Positions 1 through 6,428 of a stretch of DNA of 10,503 nt are shown piece by piece. Source of the DNA: CAZRHH01 sp964599885 (lineage in GTDB: Bacteria > Chloroflexota > Dehalococcoidia > DSTF01 > JACRBR01); contig CAZRHH010000094.1 in assembly GCA_964599885.1 (NCBI GenBank), forward strand, positions 1-10,503, given 5' to 3'. Both the position numbers and the translations under genes were made by a program. Under the pieces are notes generated by a model. The model saw nothing but the letters and a program-made list of their open reading frames with translations, was not told where the DNA came from and ran no database searches. The stretch's first letter is position 1. Every line of letters begins with the position of its first letter.

Positions 1-81
1 CGGCTCAGGTTCCGCAACCGGCCCGCCCGCAGCGAGCGCCACCATGTGCTCGACGGCCTTCTGCTTATCGAGGATCAGCAT
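1..81 (-). CDS. Start of an unidentified gene, cut by the window edge
   Basis: An ATG at 81-79 opens a frame that stays open to the left edge for 27 codons (MLILDKQKAVEH..., ending ...PVAEPEP). It overlaps the 3' end of the upstream HTH gene by 17 bp in a different frame, as in translationally coupled pairs. An AGGAG at 99-95 lies about 13 nt upstream of the ATG, farther than ideal. The visible residues match no family I recognise. Too little is present to assign a function, and it could be a chance opening. Confidence 0.4.
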   Translation of the reverse strand, partial: MLILDKQKAVEHMVALAAGGPVAEPEP

Positions 82-283
82 CGATGGCGTTGATCTCCTG
101 GCGCACGATCTGGCTGACGCGCTGGCGCGTGACGCCAAAGTGCTCGGCGAGGCGGGATTGCAGGCCCCATCGCCCGCCATTCCCGGCGACGCCTCGTTTG
201 ATCAACACCCGGGCTGCGATCCGCAGTTTTTCGGTTCTGGTTAGCTCTCCCTCGAACGTTTGCAGTGTCAGTTCGGTCGACAT
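65..283 (-). CDS. Small helix-turn-helix DNA-binding protein (72 aa)
   Basis: A 72-residue protein beginning MSTELTLQTF. Residues about 41-60 read LQSRLAEHFGVTRQRVSQIV, a textbook helix-turn-helix: a first helix with 'LAEHFG', a turn, and a recognition helix 'TRQRVSQIV', as in sigma70 region 4-like and Cro/MerR-like folds. It is likely a small DNA-binding regulator; the target is unknown. The ATG at 283-281 is preceded by AGGGGG at a good ribosome-binding distance, which is why I prefer it to a longer frame starting at 349. Its stop overlaps the start of the next leftward gene, so the two are probably co-transcribed. The HTH assignment is firm and the regulatory role is inferred. Confidence 0.72.
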   Translation of the reverse strand: MSTELTLQTFEGELTRTEKLRIAARVLIKRGVAGNGGRWGLQSRLAEHFGVTRQRVSQIVRQEINAIDADPR

Positions 284-569
284 CCTTGCCCCCTGTAGAA
301 CGCCCGTCGCCGGGCCGTGCCGTGCGGTGCCCGCCGTACCAGCGAACAAGGACGACTCTACGGATCAGCTCTCACCAGGCGCGTGCGCGCTTATGACCAG
401 TGTTTTCAGCTTCCCGTCACGGCTATCCCAAGCACAAAGCGTGACTTGACAACTTGGGCGCGCGGCGCGGTGAGGACATCGCAACATTGCTCGCCTACGC
501 CTACACTTAGGCTCCTCGGCGGCTACGCTCGTGCACGCAGATCGGTGCGGGTGATATCGGCGCGTTGGC
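284..569. other. Divergent intergenic region, no clear promoter
   Basis: 286 bp between the leftward HTH gene and the rightward methyltransferase gene. It should hold both promoters. A perfect TTGACA lies at 446-451 on the plus strand, but no credible -10 box follows at 16-18 bp. No inverted repeat, RNA gene or convincing small gene was seen. Confidence 0.4.
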
Positions 570-1340
570 GTGAAACGGGAGGGAACGGCGTTGCAGCGGA
601 TCGGACGGCGGCTGGTGGCGGGCGACGATTGGCGCCGTTCGCGATTGCACGACATGCGTGGGAACTTTGTCGGCATGCAGGCAATGGGTCGCGATGTCCC
701 GCGCGCGTTTATGCAGGCGGCGCTTCGCCGGACGTTGAAGCGTTATCCGGCGCTGCCCTGGATCCCGTATCCGGCGATACGCGCCCTCGATCGTTTGGTC
801 CGGCCGAACTGGTCCGTGCTCGAACATGGCGCCGGAATGTCTACCGTATGGTGGGCGCAGCGCGTCGACCGAGTTCGTTCGATAGAGGCGAATCGCGCGT
901 GGTACGAACGGGTCGTGGGGGAGCTGCAGAAGAGATCGCTCGCGAACGTCGAGATCGAACACCGAACGGACGAGCACTACAGCGACCTCAGCATGCTCGA
1001 GGACGCAGCGTTCGACATCATCGTCATCGATGGGCATGCGCGCGATCGAGTTGCGGCTCAGGTGCCGCGATTGCTGAAGATCCGTGGCTTTGTGTATTTC
1101 GACAACTCCGACTTTGCGGCGCAGTGGCACGATATGTACGGCGAAGCCGAGGACATATTGACTTCGTGGGCAACGAACATCGGTGCGGAGCTGACGTACT
1201 TCACGGGGATGCCGCCCGCCACGACCACTGCGACGCAGGGTCTGCTGATCGCCGTCGACTCCACCGCGCAACGCCGACCTGAGCAACGTCTGCAACCGGC
1301 GGGTGTGGCTCGCGATTCGCGGTTTCCAAACGCCGATTGA
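570..1340 (+). CDS. Class I SAM-dependent methyltransferase
   Basis: A 256-residue protein with the Rossmann-like methyltransferase core. Motif I is 'SVLEHGAGMSTVWWA' (residues about 82-96), the glycine-rich SAM loop. An acidic strand end 'RSIEAN' (about 103-108) is positioned to bind the SAM ribose. 'FDIIVIDGHARDR' (about 148-160) is the motif IV strand. A C-terminal beta-strand 'QGLLIAVD' closes the fold. The basic N-terminal 60 residues have no recognisable domain. The acceptor is unknown; small molecule, sugar or lipid are all possible. The frame opens with GTG at 570, but a TTG at 591 has a much better ribosome-binding site (GGGAGGGA, 577-584), so the real product may start seven residues later. 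The next gene follows after 21 bp. Confidence 0.8.
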   Translation: MKREGTALQRIGRRLVAGDDWRRSRLHDMRGNFVGMQAMGRDVPRAFMQAALRRTLKRYPALPWIPYPAIRALDRLVRPNWSVLEHGAGMSTVWWAQRVDRVRSIEANRAWYERVVGELQKRSLANVEIEHRTDEHYSDLSMLEDAAFDIIVIDGHARDRVAAQVPRLLKIRGFVYFDNSDFAAQWHDMYGEAEDILTSWATNIGAELTYFTGMPPATTTATQGLLIAVDSTAQRRPEQRLQPAGVARDSRFPNAD

Positions 1341-1346
1341 GAAGCG

Positions 1347-1355
1347 TGCTACGAT
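1347..1355 (+). promoter_or_regulatory. Candidate extended -10 promoter for a leaderless transcript
   Basis: TG-C-TACGAT (1347-1355) fits an extended -10 element. A transcription start 6-7 nt downstream would fall on or next to the ATG at 1362. No Shine-Dalgarno sequence precedes that ATG, which agrees with leaderless translation. No clear -35 box is present. This is a pattern match only. Confidence 0.3.
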
Positions 1356-1361
1356 CGATCG

Positions 1362-2210
1362 ATGCTGAATCGCCTCGCCACTGTGCTCGCGTTCTGCTCG
1401 TCATTTGCGGTGCTGGCGGCGTGCGGGCTCGGCGCTGACGCGGAACCGACGGTCGTGCCGCCCACCTCCACTGACACCGTGTCGCCGCCGACGCTGACGC
1501 CGTTTCCGACGCTGACGCCGACTCCGGTGCTTGGCGCCGGCAGCGCGATCGTCGTCGGCGGCGATTTGCGGGTACGAAGCGGGCCGTCTACGCAGTCTGA
1601 GGAGCTCAACGAACTGGCCGACATCACCCCGCTGCAGATCGATGCTGCGGTACAGGGCGAGAACGTGCTCGTGGGCAGCCAGACGTGGGTGACGACGGCG
1701 CCGGAGTGGACGCGCACGTGGTACCGCCTGACGGACGGAACGTTCGTGTACGCGGCATTCGTGTTCATCCTGCAACCTGGCGAAGAGTCGCCGCTGATTG
1801 ATGCGGGGGGCGCCGAGAAATGGATCGACGTGAACGTGACGACGCAGACGGCGTCGGCGATGGTCGGCGATCGCGCGGTGTACACGGCGCTGGTATCGAC
1901 CGGCTCGCCGCAGTTTCCGAGCCCGCTCGGATCGCACGAGATCCAGCGTGACGGGCGGCTCGCGGTGGAGCGGATGACGTCGAGCCAGGCAGGGTACGCA
2001 CCGGGACAGGCGTCGTACGACGTCGAGCGCGTGCTGTTCACGCAGTACTACGATACGTCGGGCGACGCGCTGCATCTCAATTACTGGCGACCGCAAAGCG
2101 TGTTCGGCAAGACGGCGACGAGCCACGGATGTGTCGGTATGCAGTTGCACGATGCGCAATACTTCTGGCTGTTCGCGGAGGCCGGTACGCGCGTGGAGAT
2201 TCACACGTAG
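1362..2210 (+). CDS. L,D-transpeptidase (YkuD) lipoprotein
   Basis: A 282-residue secreted lipoprotein. Residues 1-20 are a signal peptide ending in lipobox L-A-A-C, with lipidated Cys21. Residues about 29-56 are a Thr/Pro-rich linker. Residues about 60-137 look like a bacterial SH3-type domain ('DLRVRSGPS...'). Residues about 153-282 are the YkuD catalytic domain, with His238 and the active-site stretch S254-H255-G256-C257. The nucleophile should be Cys257. The family cross-links peptidoglycan stem peptides (3-3 bonds) or anchors proteins outside the membrane. The residue two after the catalytic Cys is Gly259 where Arg or Asn is usual. The gene converges on the leftward lipoprotein gene, with only 9 bp between their stops. 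Confidence 0.9.
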   Translation: MLNRLATVLAFCSSFAVLAACGLGADAEPTVVPPTSTDTVSPPTLTPFPTLTPTPVLGAGSAIVVGGDLRVRSGPSTQSEELNELADITPLQIDAAVQGENVLVGSQTWVTTAPEWTRTWYRLTDGTFVYAAFVFILQPGEESPLIDAGGAEKWIDVNVTTQTASAMVGDRAVYTALVSTGSPQFPSPLGSHEIQRDGRLAVERMTSSQAGYAPGQASYDVERVLFTQYYDTSGDALHLNYWRPQSVFGKTATSHGCVGMQLHDAQYFWLFAEAGTRVEIHT

Positions 2211-2219
2211 CGCGGGCGG

Positions 2220-2708
2220 TCAGCGGTTATCGCAGCGGCTCGGCGAGGCCATAGGTTCCCCCGGAGCAACGGGCGGTTCGATGTTGAGCGACTCCAGCGC
2301 CTCCGCCATGCGGCGAAGCGTCGCGTCGTCGCGTGCGAATAGCGTGATCGCAACCGTGCCAGTGCGCACCAGTGCTTGCCCGTCGCGGATTCGCTGAAAT
2401 GTTGCGCTGCCGCGCAGCGGCTCCTCTCGCCCCGCGGGCCCAAAGTCGAGATGTGGGAGCTCGCACAACTGCTCCAGAATCACCTGAACCGGCGGCGGGC
2501 AACCGGAGTCCGGCCCCGGCTGGCAGGTCCCGTACAGGAACAGTGTGTCCTCGGCGTGCGCCACCTCGAGCTGTTCGAACTCCTCCCCAAGCCACCAGGT
2601 GTCAAAGTCGTCGAAATCGCGCGACGGTTCGAGCTTGTTGTCTGCTGTGCAGGCGAGTGCTGCGGCGCAGAGCAGCACGATGCACGCGAGCGCACGCTCG
2701 AAGAACAT
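2220..2708 (-). CDS. Small uncharacterised lipoprotein
   Basis: A 162-residue protein. Residues 1-19 form a hydrophobic signal sequence ending in A-L-A-C, a plausible though imperfect lipobox (Ala at -3), so Cys20 may be lipidated. The mature part has Cys62, Cys70, Cys82 and Cys159, with a 'YGTCQPGPDSGCPPP' segment whose two cysteines could form a disulphide. A 'TVAITLFARDDATLRRMAEAL' region near 117-138 looks like a strand plus helix. I recognise no named family. The ATG at 2708-2706 sits 8 bp after the ligase stop and has GGGAG upstream, inside the ligase tail, so the two genes are probably one transcript. A longer in-frame extension to 2900 overlaps the ligase and is rejected. Confidence 0.7.
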   Translation of the reverse strand: MFFERALACIVLLCAAALACTADNKLEPSRDFDDFDTWWLGEEFEQLEVAHAEDTLFLYGTCQPGPDSGCPPPVQVILEQLCELPHLDFGPAGREEPLRGSATFQRIRDGQALVRTGTVAITLFARDDATLRRMAEALESLNIEPPVAPGEPMASPSRCDNR

Positions 2709-2716
2709 GCGATTCG

Positions 2717-3763
2717 TCACTCCCGCTCGAAAATGCGCACGAACTCGTACGGCGCCGTCGCTTCGAGCTGATCGAAGTCGCACGACTGCGGCGGCTTGTC
2801 GGGGCGCCAGCGGACGAACGTAGACGCGTGGCGGAAGCGGTCGCCCTGCAGGTGGTCGAACGTCACTTCGCAGACCAGCTCCGGGCGCAGGCGCACCCAA
2901 CCGACGTCCTTGCCGGCGGTCCAGCGACTCGGCGTGCCGGGCGTACGTCCTCGGCCGAAGCCGGCGCTCTCATCGTCGGTGACAAGCGGCTGGAGCTTGT
3001 CGGCGAGTTCCTTGCGCTCGGCGCCCTTGAAGCTCGACGTGTGGCCGACGTGATGCAGCACACCATCAGCGTCGTACAGGCCGAGCAGCAGCGAGCCGAC
3101 GGCGACGTCCTTGCTGTCCTTGTACCAGCGGAAGCCGCCCACGACACAATCCGCCGTGCGCTGATGCTTGATCTTCAGCATCGACCGCGCGCCCGGCTGA
3201 TACGCGCCGTCGAGACGTTTGGCGATGATGCCGTCGAGGCCGGCGCCCTCGAACTGCTCGAACCAGTCCTGCGCGAGCGCGCGCTCCGTCGTCGCCGGCG
3301 TGAGGTACGCCGGCGGAGCGCTGGAACTGAGGCGTCGTTCGAGGCGGGCGCGGCGTTCGGCGAACGGCATGTCGCGCAGGTTGTCGTCACCGTCGGCGAG
3401 CATGTCGAACGCGACGAACGACGACGGCGTTTCGGCGGCTAGTTTGCGGACGCGCGACTCGGCGGGATGGATGCGCATCAGCAGCGCGTCGAAGTCGAGG
3501 CCGCCGTTGGCGACGATGACGATCTCGCCATCGAGGATCATCGGCGATGGCAGCGCTTGTTGTAGCGAGGCCTGCAGTTCGGGGAAGTAGCGTGCGAGTG
3601 GCTTCAGGTCGCGGCTCTGCAGATAGGCGTCGGTGCCGTCGAAGAAGACGAGTGCGCGGAAGCCGTCCCACTTCGGTTCGAAGTGCCAGCCATCGCCGTC
3701 GGGGATCGCCGGCGTCAGTTTCGCGAGCATCGGTTCGATCGGCGGTGCGAATGGAAGGGGCAT
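2717..3763 (-). CDS. ligC: ATP-dependent DNA ligase, LigC type
   Basis: A 348-residue single-polypeptide ATP-dependent ligase that seals nicks through an enzyme-AMP intermediate. The nucleotidyltransferase domain covers residues about 1-200. Motif I is E29-P-K31-W-D-G (KxDG; Lys31 should carry AMP), motif III is 'FVAFDML' (117-122), motif IV is 'EGAGLDGIIAKRLD' (172-185) and motif V is 'MLKIKHQRTADC' (195-206). The OB-fold domain covers about 205-330 and ends 'STFVRWRPDKPPQSCDFDQL', typical of mycobacterial LigC. Length matches stand-alone LigC and not the larger LigD. No Ku or primase/polymerase gene is visible, so a role in end-joining or base-excision repair is inference. The start 'MPLPFAPPIEPML' is chosen by similarity to LigC; its ribosome-binding site is weak. 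Confidence 0.93.
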   Translation of the reverse strand: MPLPFAPPIEPMLAKLTPAIPDGDGWHFEPKWDGFRALVFFDGTDAYLQSRDLKPLARYFPELQASLQQALPSPMILDGEIVIVANGGLDFDALLMRIHPAESRVRKLAAETPSSFVAFDMLADGDDNLRDMPFAERRARLERRLSSSAPPAYLTPATTERALAQDWFEQFEGAGLDGIIAKRLDGAYQPGARSMLKIKHQRTADCVVGGFRWYKDSKDVAVGSLLLGLYDADGVLHHVGHTSSFKGAERKELADKLQPLVTDDESAGFGRGRTPGTPSRWTAGKDVGWVRLRPELVCEVTFDHLQGDRFRHASTFVRWRPDKPPQSCDFDQLEATAPYEFVRIFERE

Positions 3764-3822
3764 TGTTTTAGTAACCACAGATGGACACAGATAGGCTGGT
3801 GACAGATTACATCGACGGGTGG

Positions 3823-3899
3823 AGACGAGAAACGGGAGGCGGGAGGCGGGAGGCGGGAGGCGGGATGCGAGCAACGGGAAACGGGAAGCCGGAAACGGG
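3823..3899. repeat. Heptanucleotide tandem repeat array, 11 units, G-quadruplex-prone
   Basis: Eleven consecutive 7-bp units read ARRCGGG with variants: agacgag, aaacggg, aggcggg (four times), atgcgag, caacggg, aaacggg, aagccgg, aaacggg. GGG runs occur every 7 bp at 3834, 3841, 3848, 3855 and 3862 with 4-nt loops, which fits the G3 quadruplex pattern on the plus strand. It lies upstream of the ligase start in a 267-bp gap (3764-4030). That gap also contains a CACAG-type direct repeat (accacag-atggacacag, 3774-3790) and a hairpin at 3966-3983. Confidence 0.85.
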
Positions 3900-3965
3900 A
3901 GTTGATTTTTCCCACCGCGGAACGAACACGTGTAACTATTCGAGGAGCGCGGGTGGAACGGCGAG

Positions 3966-3983
3966 GCGGAGCTGAAGCTCCGC
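3966..3983. repeat. Perfect short hairpin between LigC and MarR genes
   Basis: GCGGAGCT-ga-AGCTCCGC is a perfect 8-bp inverted repeat with a 2-nt centre. It lies 48 bp beyond the MarR stop. There is no T-run on either side, so it is not a standard intrinsic terminator. It may be a REP-like palindrome or an RNA stabiliser. Confidence 0.55.
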
Positions 3984-4030
3984 AGCTACGTTAGTCCCTG
4001 CGCGAAGCGACGCTGGGCGGCGTCAGCGGT

Positions 4031-4531
4031 TCAGTCGCGGGCGTTGTCTTCGCGGGCCTCGGCGGCGGCGGTGGTGAGGTCGGCGAGGGCGGTCTCGAGA
4101 CGCGTGAGTTGCGTGTCGTCGAGGCGTTTGAGGATGTTGATGATGTAGTGGCCGGCGATCCGGCGGAGCGCGCCGACGGTGACGGCGCCGTCGTCGGTGA
4201 GGAAGTTGCGGACGATGCGGCGGTCGATGGGATCTTCCTCGCGGCGGACGAGTCCCTGCCGGACGAGGCGGTCGACATGGCCGGTGATGGTCGACGGGTT
4301 GACGCCAAGCTGATCGGCCAGCGTGCCGACGGGCAGGCCGTCGTCGTCGCGCAGCGACCAGAGGAGGCGCATCTGCGGGATCGTCAGCCCGTCCTCGGAC
4401 CAGCCCTGGATGCGCAGCACGTCGATAATGCCGACGGCGTCGCCGTAAAGGATGGCGACGTTCTTTAGCTGTTCGAAGCGCGCGGGTTCGATGTCGAGGT
4501 GCTCAGCTTCCGCGATTTCGGGGAGGGTCAT
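4031..4531 (-). CDS. MarR-family transcriptional regulator
   Basis: A 166-residue protein with a winged helix at residues about 50-115: 'LTIPQMRLLWSL' (helix 2), 'PVGTLADQLGVNPSTITGHVDRLV' (helix-turn-helix, about 67-90), 'GLVRREEDPIDRRIVRNFLTDDG' (wing, with the family's D-x-R-R signature at 103-106). The flanking N- and C-terminal helices would form the dimer interface. MarR proteins usually repress a divergent operon and release DNA on binding a small phenolic or lipophilic ligand, or on oxidation. Here the divergent partner is the diiron/ferredoxin operon, which is the likely target together with its own gene. The ATG at 4531-4529 is preferred over an in-frame extension that would run across the shared promoters. 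Confidence 0.9.
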   Translation of the reverse strand: MTLPEIAEAEHLDIEPARFEQLKNVAILYGDAVGIIDVLRIQGWSEDGLTIPQMRLLWSLRDDDGLPVGTLADQLGVNPSTITGHVDRLVRQGLVRREEDPIDRRIVRNFLTDDGAVTVGALRRIAGHYIINILKRLDDTQLTRLETALADLTTAAAEAREDNARD

Positions 4532-4562
4532 GCGATGCTTCGCCTGTCTACAACATTTGCCC

Positions 4563-4591
4563 TTTACAAAACGATTATTCGTGAGTATAGT
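4563..4591 (+). promoter_or_regulatory. Sigma70-type promoter for the diiron operon
   Basis: TTTACA (4563-4568), a 17-bp spacer and TATAGT (4586-4591) match five of six bases at each box. Transcription would begin near 4598, giving a leader of about 45 nt with AGGAGG at 4633-4638. A short dyad ACGA-ttat-TCGT (4571-4582) lies in the spacer and is a candidate regulator site. Confidence 0.7.
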
Positions 4592-4612
4592 CGAGCAGTG
4601 CCGCCGTTTCAA
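4584..4612 (-). promoter_or_regulatory. Sigma70-type promoter for the MarR gene
   Basis: On the minus strand TTGAAA (4612-4607), a 17-bp spacer and TATACT (4589-4584) match five of six bases at each box. Its -10 box overlaps the -10 box of the opposite promoter by four bases, so polymerase binding on the two strands should be mutually exclusive. The leader to the MarR ATG would be about 46 nt. Confidence 0.6.
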
Positions 4613-4643
4613 GAGCGACCGGCCCGATACGCAGGAGGACCCG

Positions 4644-5471
4644 ATGAGCACCTTCGCAGACCACGTTCGAGACATGCCGCCTGTGCGCGAACCCGCCTAC
4701 CGGCCGGCGATGTACATCAGCGACGAAGAGAAGGCGGAGCTGGACGAAAAGATCGGCGACGCGAACCTGTACCAGGACCTGTTCACGATGCGCGAGATGG
4801 TACGCGCGCAGCCCGAGAATATTGAACTCCGAAAGGCGCTGGTCAGCGGTATCGCCAGCGCCGAGTTCGCCGGCATCGACGCGTTCAGCCGAAAAGTCGT
4901 CGAGTGGCAGGAGTGGCCGGCGGTGCCGCAGACGCTGATCATGGCGATCGCGCGCCAGACGTGGGACGAGGTCCGGCACGCGCATCTTGCGCAGGGGCTG
5001 GTGGAATCCTACGGCGGCAAGATCGGCGACTATCCCGACACGCTCGCCGGCGGCGCGCCGCCTCCGGGCGTCTCGCAGTCGGGACCGTTGACGGAGACGC
5101 TCGGCGCGGGCGCGGAGCAGATGATGCGCGATCCGGTGGTCAGCCTCTCGATGGTCAACGTGTCGCTGGAAGGCGGCGCGCTGGCGCTGTTCGCCGAGAC
5201 AGCGAAAGTCGGCGAAAAGATTGGCGACCAGTTGATGGCGCACTGCTACGACTACAACTGGGCCGACGAAGTGACGCACACCGCGATCGGTGACTACTTC
5301 GTGAAGGAACTGACCGCCGACGACCCCGAAGCGGAGAAGCGCGCGCTGCGCGTCCACGGCATGTCGGAGATGTTCCGCGCGCGGCTGAACGGGCAGCAGA
5401 GCCAGGAACTCAAGGAGTTCTTCGCCGACGAGTTCGAGCGCGCGACCGTCGCTCTCGGCGGAAACGGCTGA
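4644..5471 (+). CDS. Ferritin-like diiron protein (oxygenase-type)
   Basis: A 275-residue, mostly helical protein with a complete carboxylate-bridged diiron ligand set: Glu74 ('SAEFAG'), E109-V-R-H112 ('TWDEVRHAHL'), Glu176 ('VSLEGGAL') and E209-V-T-H212 ('ADEVTHTAIGDYF'). The E-35-ExxH / E-33-ExxH spacing is that of ferritin-like four-helix bundles that activate O2, including PaaA/PaaC-, BoxB- and AurF-type oxygenases. Overall length and sequence do not let me assign it to any of these. The start has AGGAGG 5 nt upstream. It is the first gene of a tight operon: the ferredoxin starts 3 nt after its stop. Electrons probably come from that ferredoxin. Substrate unknown; a peroxidase- or ferritin-like role is the alternative. 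Confidence 0.82.
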   Translation: MSTFADHVRDMPPVREPAYRPAMYISDEEKAELDEKIGDANLYQDLFTMREMVRAQPENIELRKALVSGIASAEFAGIDAFSRKVVEWQEWPAVPQTLIMAIARQTWDEVRHAHLAQGLVESYGGKIGDYPDTLAGGAPPPGVSQSGPLTETLGAGAEQMMRDPVVSLSMVNVSLEGGALALFAETAKVGEKIGDQLMAHCYDYNWADEVTHTAIGDYFVKELTADDPEAEKRALRVHGMSEMFRARLNGQQSQELKEFFADEFERATVALGGNG

Positions 5472-5474
5472 CGT

Positions 5475-5810
5475 ATGGCCGTCGTCACGATCGACCTCAC
5501 CGAGTGCATCAACTGCGGCTGGTGCCGGCGCGTCTGCCCGACGGAAACGATCAAGTACTTCGCGACGGGGCACCGCACGCACGTCGTCGATCCTGACGGC
5601 TGTATCGACTGCGGGATTTGCGTGCCCGTCTGCCCCGTCAACTGCATCGATCCGGTACCGGAGTACGTCGTACCGGATGATCTGCTCGCCGCTGCGCGCA
5701 CGAAGGCGAAGGCGTTCGCCGCGAATGAGCGCCGCATGAAGCTCGAACGCGACGGCGTTGTGCAGCGCACGCTGATCCGGCTGGCGGAGAGGAGCGGCGT
5801 GCATGCCTGA
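5475..5810 (+). CDS. 2[4Fe-4S] ferredoxin with a basic C-terminal tail
   Basis: A 111-residue protein with two CxxCxxCxxxCP cluster motifs: Cys11, 14, 17, 21 and Cys43, 46, 49, 53. Each probably binds a [4Fe-4S] cluster and carries single electrons at low potential. After the second cluster comes a tail of nearly 50 residues (about 62-111), rich in Lys, Arg and Ala and predicted helical ('LLAAARTKAKAFAANERRMK'). Ordinary bacterial 2[4Fe-4S] ferredoxins end much sooner, so the tail may dock to a partner. The gene lies between two ferritin-like genes: 3 nt after the first, overlapping the second by 8 bp. This makes it their likely electron donor. No ferredoxin reductase is visible in the window. 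Confidence 0.92.
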   Translation: MAVVTIDLTECINCGWCRRVCPTETIKYFATGHRTHVVDPDGCIDCGICVPVCPVNCIDPVPEYVVPDDLLAAARTKAKAFAANERRMKLERDGVVQRTLIRLAERSGVHA

Positions 5811-6420
5811 GCTGGCGGTTGACCTGCGCAGCGTCGGCGGCGCGTTTGGCGTCGATGAGAACGCGCGCCGGCTGATCCACTACAAGTTCGCCGAGAACGT
5901 CTGCATGACGAGCGCGGCGGGATGGGCGTCGTCGGCGCCGCTGATCAAGGTGAAGTTCGCGCTCGGCCAGCATTGCTACGAAGACTCGATCCACTCGCTG
6001 TGGCTCGGCCAGCGGTTACCGGAACTGCGCGTGACCGACGAGGTGGAAGCGCAGGTGCCGCCGACGATGCGCTGGTCGAACAAGGCGGAACCGCCGAACG
6101 AGGAGTTCCTCAAGTTCGTCGAGACGATGCAGATGCAGGACGATCAGTTGCTGCGGCTCGTCGGGCTCTACCGGGTGCTGAAGACGCACCTCGCGGTGTA
6201 CTACCGGCATCACTTGCAAGTGACGGACCACGTCTGCGACGGGCCGACGGTGCGCATCCTGCAGCACATCCTGATCGAAGAGGAACAGCACATTCGCTGG
6301 GGGCAGGCCATTTACGAAGAGCTTGCCGACACGCGCGAGCGCCGCCGCGGTGCGCTCGAATGGCAGATGGAGCTGGAAGATCTGCTGATCAAGTCGGGTG
6401 GCGTGACGGGCGGACGGTAG
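5803..6420 (+). CDS. Second ferritin-like (diiron-type) protein
   Basis: A 205-residue helical protein. Candidate metal ligands are Glu31 ('KFAENVCM'), D61-S-I-H64 ('CYEDSIHSLWLGQRLPEL') and E160-E-Q-H163 ('LIEEEQHIRWG'), with a carboxylate or His in the third helix (about 107-137: 'VETMQMQDDQ', 'YYRHH') as the remaining one. This resembles a large uncharacterised ferritin-like family with a 'W.DA.H...L..RL.EL' helix and an EExH helix. It is clearly different from the first diiron protein in length and motif order. The start overlaps the ferredoxin stop and has GGAGAGGAG upstream, so translation is probably coupled. It may be a second subunit, a partner oxygenase, or an iron/peroxide-handling protein. 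Confidence 0.75.
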   Translation: MPELAVDLRSVGGAFGVDENARRLIHYKFAENVCMTSAAGWASSAPLIKVKFALGQHCYEDSIHSLWLGQRLPELRVTDEVEAQVPPTMRWSNKAEPPNEEFLKFVETMQMQDDQLLRLVGLYRVLKTHLAVYYRHHLQVTDHVCDGPTVRILQHILIEEEQHIRWGQAIYEELADTRERRRGALEWQMELEDLLIKSGGVTGGR

Positions 6421-6428
6421 CATCAGAT

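Noticed and set aside
446..451. Perfect TTGACA as a -35 box for the methyltransferase
   Set aside because: No acceptable -10 hexamer 16-18 bp downstream, and it is over 100 bp from the start codon.
2372..3442. A 356-codon open frame on the plus strand
   Set aside because: Antisense to LigC and the small lipoprotein; composition typical of a shadow frame.
3764..3874. N-terminal extension of the ligase frame (Pro/Leu/Ser repeats)
   Set aside because: It is the translation of the heptamer repeat array and the CACAG repeats; LigC homology begins at the ATG at 3763.
3823..3899. CRISPR-like array
   Set aside because: The units are 7 bp and contiguous, with no spacers and no cas genes nearby.
4532..4675. 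N-terminal extension of the MarR frame
   Set aside because: It would cross both promoters and the start of the diiron gene; MarR-like length and sequence begin at 4531.
4575..5804. A 409-codon open frame on the minus strand
   Set aside because: It is antisense to the diiron and ferredoxin genes, rich in Arg/Val/His as expected of a GC-rich shadow, with no recognisable motif.
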